Of a stretch of DNA of 64,000 bases, positions 58,846 through 64,000 are shown piece by piece. The notes beneath the pieces are model-generated. The model searched no databases. It was not told where the DNA came from and saw only the letters and a list, made by a program, of their open reading frames with translations. The translations under genes and the position numbers were made by a program. How positions within the stretch are numbered: position 1 is the first letter of the stretch; every line of letters starts with the position of its first letter. Origin of the DNA: Limnoraphis robusta CS-951 (GTDB taxonomy: Bacteria; Cyanobacteriota; Cyanobacteriia; Cyanobacteriales; Microcoleaceae); assembly GCF_000972705.2 (NCBI RefSeq), contig NZ_LATL02000178.1, positions 1 to 64,000 of the forward strand, read 5' to 3'.

Positions 58846-59673
58846 ATGACAAATCAACTTCCCATCCCCGTGATTGTGAATGGTGCGGGTGGTAAAATGG
58901 GTCGAGAGGTAATTAAAGCCGTCGCGACAGCCTCCGACATGACCTTATTGGGGGCAATTGATCGCAACCCGGAAACATTACATCAGGATGCGGGGAGTTT
59001 AGCCGGAATAGAGCCTCTAGAAATCCCTGTAACGAATGATCGTGAAGGGACTTTAGCAATGGCAGCTCAGGAAAAACAACCGGGTGTCATGGTCGATTTT
59101 ACCCATCCTGATTCCGTTTATGATAACGTAAGGGCAGCGATCGCTTATGGGGTGAGTCCAGTGGTCGGAACAACCGGGTTGAGTCCCGAGCAAATTCAAG
59201 ACTTGGCGGAGTTTGCAGATAAAGCGAGTATTGGCTGTTTGATTATTCCTAATTTTTGTATTGGCATGGTGTTGCTTCAACAAGCCGCAGTCACCGCTTC
59301 TCAGTATTTTGATCATGTAGAAATCATCGAACTTCACCATAATCAAAAAGCGGATGCTCCCAGTGGAACCGCCATTAAAACTGCCCAAATGTTAGGAGAA
59401 TTGGGGAAAACCTACAACCCCCCCACTGTCACAGAAACGGAAAAATTACCGGGTTCCAGAGGCGGTAAAGCGGCGGAAAATATCCGCATTCATAGCATTC
59501 GCTTACCGGGGTTGATCGCCCATCAAGAAGTGATTTTTGGCGCATCCGGTGAAATTTATACCCTGCGCCATGATACCACAGATCGAGTGTGTTATATGCC
59601 TGGAGTTTTACTCGCCATTCGGAAAGTTCTTCAACTCAAAACCCTCGTTTATGGGTTAGAAAAGATACTATAG
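58846..59673 (+). CDS. dapB: 4-hydroxy-tetrahydrodipicolinate reductase
   Basis: A 275-residue enzyme of the diaminopimelate/lysine pathway, reducing the dehydrated dipicolinate precursor with NAD(P)H. Nucleotide motif [13 protein letters not shown] (residues about 10-22), [10 protein letters not shown] near 105, and the substrate/catalytic [13 protein letters not shown] segment near 163. The start ATG at 58846 ([13 protein letters not shown]) is preferred; the frame is open to a TTG at 58774, which would add 24 non-conserved residues. Family length fits. Confidence 0.95.
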   Translation: MTNQLPIPVIVNGAGGKMGREVIKAVATASDMTLLGAIDRNPETLHQDAGSLAGIEPLEIPVTNDREGTLAMAAQEKQPGVMVDFTHPDSVYDNVRAAIAYGVSPVVGTTGLSPEQIQDLAEFADKASIGCLIIPNFCIGMVLLQQAAVTASQYFDHVEIIELHHNQKADAPSGTAIKTAQMLGELGKTYNPPTVTETEKLPGSRGGKAAENIRIHSIRLPGLIAHQEVIFGASGEIYTLRHDTTDRVCYMPGVLLAIRKVLQLKTLVYGLEKIL

Positions 59674-59780
59674 AAGTTCAGGGTGAGGGATGAAAGGTTG
59701 TGACAATTTGATCAACGGGTCTTGTCTCAACCTAACATCACTCTATCACAAAAGAACGGATAAAATACCAATGAAGCTCT

Positions 59781-60464
59781 ATGTTGATTCCCTTAACTCG
59801 TAAAACCTTTGAGGAATTGATTCCGGCAGTCGCAACTAGCGATCAATATCGTTATTGTTGGGGAAAGCTTTCTGATTTTATCAAGCGACTGTTAATTTCT
59901 GCGGTTTGTGCCTCAGTTTGGATTCTTCTTGAGATTTCCGCATCTGATAGCATCAAACCCGTGTTATTAATATTAGGATTAATTACCATTCTCTACTGGT
60001 TTTGGGGGCCAGTTGTAGAAGCCAGTTTGCGGAATATTCAATGTCGAAAATATCCCTACTGCGGATTTTTGCAGGGAAAAGTCCTGGATTTTTATATTAC
60101 AGAAGAAGTCACCAGCGAACAAGAATCCGTCAATCAACGAGGAGAGTTAATTATCATTGAAAATTTAGAGCGGCGAATTAACGTGGAAGTGGGAGATGCT
60201 CAAGGGTTTACAACCTGCATTCAAGCCCCCCTAAACCGCTCCCATAAAAAGATTCATCGGGGTCAAGTTGCTCAACTGATTGTCATGTCTTTCCTGGAAG
60301 ATTTAAGCGGCATTAACCAAGTTTCTGATCTCTATATTCCCAGTCAAAACTTGTGGGTTAGTGATTATCCTTATTTGCGTCGTGACGCCTTTGTAGATTT
60401 AAGTCGCTGGGTTCGTTCTCAACGAGAAACCCGCAGGCGATCGCGAACAACCGTTGACCAATAA
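59781..60464 (+). CDS. Conserved cyanobacterial membrane protein
   Basis: A 227-residue protein with two close hydrophobic segments (about 37-52 and 59-76, forming a hairpin), then a soluble C-terminal region (GKVLDFYITEEVTSEQESVNQRGELIIIENLERRINVEV, then YIPSQNLWVSDYPYLRRDAF) and an arginine-rich tail. Similar cyanobacterial proteins are sometimes annotated as phosphate ABC transporter permease, but two helices alone cannot be a permease; I regard that name as unsupported. Function unknown. Confidence 0.8.
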   Translation: MLIPLTRKTFEELIPAVATSDQYRYCWGKLSDFIKRLLISAVCASVWILLEISASDSIKPVLLILGLITILYWFWGPVVEASLRNIQCRKYPYCGFLQGKVLDFYITEEVTSEQESVNQRGELIIIENLERRINVEVGDAQGFTTCIQAPLNRSHKKIHRGQVAQLIVMSFLEDLSGINQVSDLYIPSQNLWVSDYPYLRRDAFVDLSRWVRSQRETRRRSRTTVDQ

Positions 60465-60594
60465 TTGAGCAATAAAATCCCTGTGTCCTTCATCTAGGTT
60501 TCATCCGAAAAAACGACTGATAGCCGGAGCAGAAGCTCGTATAGATTAGACATATCTAGGGTTGTCAACTCCCTATCAATCGGAGGAACACACA

Positions 60595-60762
60595 ATGGAA
60601 ACACCGGGAAATCTCAGTTTAGAACAGCAATTCAAGTTAGAAGTTCTGCAAAAAGAAGTTAAACGTCTAACCCAAGAACAAGCTCAAGCCTATCTCATTG
60701 AACTTATGCGTCAGAATATGGTCAAGGATAATTTACTCAAACATTGGATTAAAAATCCTTAA
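60595..60762 (+). CDS. nblA: Phycobilisome degradation protein NblA
   Basis: A 55-residue NblA-family protein that targets phycobiliproteins for proteolysis under nutrient stress. The whole chain is the family pattern: METPGNLSLEQQFKLEVLQKEVKRL, then EQAQAYLIELMRQNMVKDNLLKHWIK. The start ATG at 60595 is set by a near-perfect CGGAGGAA ribosome-binding site 7 bp before it; the frame is open further upstream but that stretch is not NblA. It indicates a host with phycobilisomes. A palindrome follows at 60809. Confidence 0.93.
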   Translation: METPGNLSLEQQFKLEVLQKEVKRLTQEQAQAYLIELMRQNMVKDNLLKHWIKNP

Positions 60763-60808
60763 TGGATCTTCCGAGATCAGGGGAATAAGGTGTTGATTTG
60801 TGATAGAT

Positions 60809-60831
60809 GGGGCGCTCTTGAAGAGCGCCCC
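60809..60831. repeat. REP-like palindrome between nblA and cobH
   Basis: GGGGCGCTCT-TGA-AGAGCGCCCC, a 10-bp perfect stem with a 3-nt loop, followed on the plus strand by TACATTTGAAAAAA. It may end the nblA transcript but lacks a T-run; palindromes with this GTAGGGGCGCTCT core are frequent in cyanobacteria. Confidence 0.6.
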
Positions 60832-60846
60832 TACATTTGAAAAAAA

Positions 60847-61473
60847 TTAATTCACATTCGCCTCACGACCGTAAGCTTGCCAAGCCAAGTCTACCAAACC
60901 ATTAACAATGGCAACCGAGACAACAGCGCTTCCTTTGCGGCCATCAATGCGAATATGAGGTACCATCGAATCATGTAGACGAGACTTTGCCACATCAGCC
61001 CCCACAAACCCAGAAGGCGTTGCAATCACTAAAGCGGGTTTAATTTCTTCAGCTTCAATTAAATCAACCAAAGCCGAAAGAGCAGTCTGTTCTTGACCCA
61101 CGACAAAAATAGCTTCAGGATACCGTCGAGCTAAAGTTTGAATTCCCCAAGCCGTGCGGGTTTTTTCCCTCTGGGGTCGAGTTACCGCTTCCATCGAACA
61201 GTAGACGGGATTAGCAAAAGTAGCGAGAATCTGGGGACTAATCCCCACCTGCACCATCGGTACATCGACTACAATTGTTGTTCGGGCGGCTAAAGCAGCA
61301 GCGCCCGCTTGTAAAGCTTGATCAGAAAAGCGAACGAGGTACTTGTACTCGAAATCAGCAGTCGCGTAAATCACCCGACGGACAATTTCGTACTCGGCTG
61401 GGGAAAAAACATGATCGCCAATTTCGTGATCAATAATCCCTAAACTTTGGGCATCGGTAATGTGCCATTCCAT
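60847..61473 (-). CDS. cobH: Precorrin-8X methylmutase
   Basis: A 208-residue methylmutase (CobH/CbiC) that moves a methyl group to form hydrogenobyrinic acid in vitamin B12 synthesis. Family motifs: MEWHITDAQSLGIIDHEIG at the N-terminus, VRRVIYATADFEY (catalytic His replaced by the family's usual residue set not visible in full), VVDVPMVQVGI near 67, and TPSGFVGADVAKSRL near 154. Length fits. cbiT lies at 29 kb, unlinked. Confidence 0.92.
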   Translation of the reverse strand: MEWHITDAQSLGIIDHEIGDHVFSPAEYEIVRRVIYATADFEYKYLVRFSDQALQAGAAALAARTTIVVDVPMVQVGISPQILATFANPVYCSMEAVTRPQREKTRTAWGIQTLARRYPEAIFVVGQEQTALSALVDLIEAEEIKPALVIATPSGFVGADVAKSRLHDSMVPHIRIDGRKGSAVVSVAIVNGLVDLAWQAYGREANVN

Positions 61474-61664
61474 CGTGATTTTTTGTTGTTATCGCTCTGT
61501 GAATCTGTGCAGCACCACCGAACCCAAAAATCTGAGCCAGGTTGTTTCTGTTTACAGGAGTTTAGGATGGGAATTCAGGTGGCACAGTATCATTATATTA
61601 GACAAGTTGATCCGGCAAAATGGAGAGTCGATAACTTTCCAGCCATTAATTTTATAAGTTTTCT

Positions 61665-61703
61665 CAAAACAAACAGGATCGAGAGCGTTAACCCTCAATC
61701 CTG
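61665..61703 (-). terminator. Stem-loop terminator after psb32
   Basis: On the minus strand CAGGAT (61698-61703) pairs with ATCCTG (61674-61679), with an inner GAGGG/CTCTC-like pairing, followed by TTTGTTTTG. Located 26-55 bp after the stop at 61729. Confidence 0.6.
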
Positions 61704-61728
61704 CTGTTAAATGGGTCAGTTGATTAAT

Positions 61729-62538
61729 TTAAAGTTCACTCTCCGAAGCAGAAGCTTGGTTAAAAGCCGGAGTCAGATAAGCCGCCAACACACCAATGAG
61801 AAACGCCGCAATATTACGAACTAACGGCACCCAGTCAGAAGTCCGAGAGACAACCGGGCCGATACCGAAAGCAATAAACAAAATCCCCCACAAAGGAGAG
61901 AAAATTAAAGCCCATTGCCAAGCGAAAATTTGTCCGGGTTTGCGAGGAATAGCAGCAATTCCACAAATCACACCTCCCAAAGCCGAGGTAATCAGCGTTA
62001 AAATCCACTGTTCACGGGGAAGTCCGGGTACGACTCGACAACCGCCTTGGCTTAAACAAGATTTAATCGCACCCAGAGATTGGATAATCGATTGATCCTC
62101 ACCATTGTCTCGCACAAAGTATTGATTTCCGTAACGGGTTTGTAGTTCTACCCAAAAAGTCCGAGAAAGTAAAGCATAGAGGTCACGACCGACATTAAAG
62201 TTAAGAATATTTCCACCCCGTTGGTCTGCGACGAGCAGAACACTTTTGTCATCCAGTCCCCAATAGCCTTTAACGGCACGACCTGGACTTCGATCAAATT
62301 GAGTCAGAACTCTTAATTTCCAGCCTGTCTCTGACTCAAACTGTTGAATATCTGAAGCGAGCAGTTCTTCTTGAGTATCGGAGAGAACTTCTGCTAAGTC
62401 AATAATCGGCGTTTGAATCTTGGGGAGTAACTCGGGATTATCGTAAGCCAGAGCAACCGGAGCAATTATCCAAGTCGATAAGCTCAGACAGCAGGCGACT
62501 AAAGATACAAGCAGTCTAGGAAGCCAAGTCGGTTTCAT
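61729..62538 (-). CDS. psb32: Photosystem II protein Psb32 (TPM domain)
   Basis: A 269-residue Psb32-type protein involved in photosystem II protection and repair. A signal-type helix (LLVSLVACCLSLSTWIIAPVALA, about residues 9-31) leads into a luminal TPM domain (PIIDLAEVLSDTQEELLASDIQQFESETGWKLRVLTQ ... FNVGRDLYALLSRTFWVELQTRYG). Two or three membrane helices close the chain (ALGGVICGIAAI, FSPLWGILFIAFGIG, IAAFLIGVLAAYL). Length fits the family. Terminator follows. Confidence 0.9.
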   Translation of the reverse strand: MKPTWLPRLLVSLVACCLSLSTWIIAPVALAYDNPELLPKIQTPIIDLAEVLSDTQEELLASDIQQFESETGWKLRVLTQFDRSPGRAVKGYWGLDDKSVLLVADQRGGNILNFNVGRDLYALLSRTFWVELQTRYGNQYFVRDNGEDQSIIQSLGAIKSCLSQGGCRVVPGLPREQWILTLITSALGGVICGIAAIPRKPGQIFAWQWALIFSPLWGILFIAFGIGPVVSRTSDWVPLVRNIAAFLIGVLAAYLTPAFNQASASESEL

Positions 62539-62655
62539 GGGATTTTCTGTAAAGGTCTAAATCGTCAACGATAAAGGATTTTGTTAACCAGGAGATAATC
62601 GAAATCTTATATTTCTTTACAATTGTTAACTTTAGCATAGAATTTTATCAGAAAA

Positions 62656-62695
62656 CAGTGATCAGTGACCAGTCATCACCTCTTGCCTGTTGCCT
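62656..62695. repeat. Heptanucleotide tandem repeats
   Basis: CAGTGAT-CAGTGAC-CAGTCAT (62656-62676) and CTTGCCT-GTTGCCT (62682-62695), period 7. This is the short tandemly repeated repetitive (STRR) type known from cyanobacteria. The rest of 62539-62814 shows only a weak AT-rich stem near 62720. Confidence 0.6.
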
Positions 62696-62814
62696 ATTTA
62701 CCAAAAATTGCCGCACACCCCCCTATCTTTAGATATGGGGATATAAGGCAATTTTCAGTAAACAGGTTTGCGAAGTATCCCGCTTTGATCCGAATTTGAG
62801 CCGCTTCAAGATTT

Positions 62815-63144
62815 TCACTGACGGCGATGAGCGATTGCGAGTAAAATATCACTGACATCTACATCTGCCATGTCTAAATCTTGGGAAGACTCAAAATAAA
62901 CGACATGGTATCCAAATTGTTCTAAGGTGTCTTTGAGCCGAAATAGCTCCGTCGATTTGCCACAACCGATGTGTCCAGAGAAGAGTTGACAGGTGGGTTC
63001 ATCCCCCGAGAGTTCTCGCACTAGATCGCTACCCCGAACCGAGGAAAAATCGATATAATACTGCCGATCCTCTGGATTTGCCATGTCAATGGTTTTACTA
63101 GGATTGCAGGCTTTGTAAAATTGGATCAAATCTAAGCTCACCAC
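62815..63144 (-). pseudogene. Truncated P-loop NTPase fragment
   Basis: A 109-codon N-terminal fragment of a cyanobacterial P-loop ATPase family with members of several hundred residues. The chain starts like the family (DLIQFYKACNPSKTIDMANPEDRQYYIDFSSVRG), has Walker A SGHIGCGKSTEL near residue 57, continues YFESSQDLDMADVDVSDILLAIA and then ends in an unrelated HRRQ before a stop. A stretch of about ten residues seems missing before GDEPTCQ. No Walker B or sensor region remains, so it is not an active ATPase. Confidence 0.75.
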
Positions 63145-63425
63145 AGCAGACTCTCTTTCGTGACAATTCTGTACTCAAAGTATAGATTGACACTTCCCTA
63201 CTGAGGTGTAGACTCACACGAGGCAGGAGAGGCGGACAGACGGGATGACCACACTGAGGGAGGGGTTCAACCCTGGGGCATTAATTCTTACACAGGAGCC
63301 TGTAGAGAGTTGCTAAAGTTGAAATCTGTATGTCGGGCTTCACTGACCCCTGTTGATCCCCAATCTTTTATTGAGACGAACTCCATGATTTTGAGCTATC
63401 ACAACAGTAGCTGCAAGAGGAACTT

Positions 63426-64000
63426 ATGGCCAATATTGTATCTGTTTCTTCTAATGAATTAGGAAATCGGCGTCAGCAATTACGGCGTCAGCGTCGTCAG
63501 CGCTTAGTCCAAATCCTTTGGCAAGGCCTAGCGGTGAGTAGTCTGACCGGGGGAGTCTTTTGGGCGCTCAATCAGCCGATTTGGTTGATTCGTCAGCCCG
63601 AACAAGTCACCATTGAGGGAAATCAGTTACTCTCAGATGCACGAATTCGCGACCTACTGCCATTATCCTATCCTCAATCCCTCTGGCAAATTCAACCGCA
63701 AGATCTGGCAAAGATTTTAGAATCTCAAGGCCAAATTGCCTCCGCGACCGTCACCCGAGAGTTGTTTCCCCCTCGCTTAACCATTAAAATTCAAGAACGT
63801 CGTCCAGTGGCGATCGCTCAACCGAGTCCCACTTTAACACGACGCTCAGATGCCTCTGGGGTCGGCTGGTTAGATGCCAATGGAGGCTGGATTCCGTTAG
63901 AGAGTTATGCTAAGTTAGAGCGATCGCGACAGTTGCCCAGCTTGAAAGTGATTGGCAACCCCGACCAATATCGTCCTCATTGGACCCAAATGTATGAAAC
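63426..64000 (+). CDS. ftsQ: Cell division protein FtsQ, 3' truncated by window end
   Basis: The frame is open from ATG at 63426 to the window edge (191 codons). A basic N-terminus (RRQQLRRQRRQR) and one membrane helix (about 29-50) precede a POTRA domain (VTIEGNQLLSDARIRDLLPLSYPQSLWQIQPQDLAKILESQGQIASATVTRELFPPRLTIKIQERRPVAIAQ), then the beta domain with WLDANGGWIPLE. In cyanobacteria ftsQ precedes ftsZ. GAGG lies before the ATG. The gap 63145-63425 shows nothing else. Confidence 0.9.
   Translation, partial: MANIVSVSSNELGNRRQQLRRQRRQRLVQILWQGLAVSSLTGGVFWALNQPIWLIRQPEQVTIEGNQLLSDARIRDLLPLSYPQSLWQIQPQDLAKILESQGQIASATVTRELFPPRLTIKIQERRPVAIAQPSPTLTRRSDASGVGWLDANGGWIPLESYAKLERSRQLPSLKVIGNPDQYRPHWTQMYE

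Noticed and set aside
61447..61710. 87-codon frame overlapping the cobH start
   Set aside because: Antisense to cobH at its 5' part and runs through the psb32 terminator; no family pattern.
1..64000. CRISPR arrays, rRNA operons, prophage or integrative-element att sites
   Set aside because: No regularly spaced 25-40-bp repeats, rRNA sequence, integrase or phage structural genes were seen on either strand.

Overview
The window is chromosomal DNA of a phycobilisome-containing cyanobacterium, most likely a filamentous one of the Oscillatoriales/Microcoleaceae type. Reasons: ycf3, psb32 and nblA; HIP1 octamers (GCGATCGC) scattered through genes and gaps; very large Ser/Thr-kinase/histidine-kinase proteins; DUF4168 and Uma2 proteins; IS200/IS605-type elements and small palindromic repeats of the kind these genomes carry. 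The genus is inference.

Layout. 1-8.4 kb: a nuclease/phosphatase-fold protein cut by the window edge, a UDP-glucuronate epimerase, a PcrA/UvrD helicase, a YccF membrane protein, a TPR protein, a stand-alone TnpB element and pfkA. 8.4-14.5 kb: two unknown genes that share a 16-bp palindrome in their upstream regions, a sugar kinase, a peptidoglycan-binding protein and a desaturase/dehydrogenase fusion. 14.5-22 kb: a 1932-residue kinase/ATPase/histidine kinase beside a collapsed 260-residue paralogue, then a VOC protein. 22.3-27.4 kb: a compact tRNA anticodon-loop modification cluster (trhP, a second U32 protein, trmN6, cmoA, cmoB). 27.5-30.7 kb: an Orn/Lys/Arg decarboxylase, cbiT and cdsA. 30.7-32.75 kb: an IS200/IS605 element whose tnpB is broken by two copies of one 109-bp mini-element. 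32.9-43 kb: a signalling island of three response regulators, three histidine kinases and an EAL protein with a kinase-type dimerisation domain. 43-48.9 kb: Uma2, a GHL10 hydrolase, a membrane protein, ycf3, gatC and an alpha/beta hydrolase. 49-52.6 kb: a repeat-rich accessory segment with an unusual CBM20-SGNH-DUF1796 protein and a small gene between 110-bp direct repeats. 52.6-64 kb: an acyl-CoA ligase, an IS605 remnant, two DUF4168 genes, tRNA-Arg(CCG), a CHASE2-GGDEF-EAL protein, dapB, nblA, cobH, psb32, a truncated P-loop NTPase and the start of ftsQ.

How genes work together. The tRNA cluster is the clearest pathway: TrhP hydroxylates U34, CmoA and CmoB convert ho5U to cmo5U, and TrmN6 methylates A37 of tRNA-Val(cmo5UAC), so all characterised members can act on one anticodon loop. 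In the signalling island two kinases are translationally coupled, and an Rcp1-like regulator sits 33 bp before a kinase whose membrane domain looks like an ethylene receptor with one copper ligand changed. The best candidates for undescribed biology are the CBM20-SGNH-DUF1796 protein (49619-51868), the palindrome-linked gene pair (8761-10173) and the two mini-elements whose insertion sites can be read exactly.
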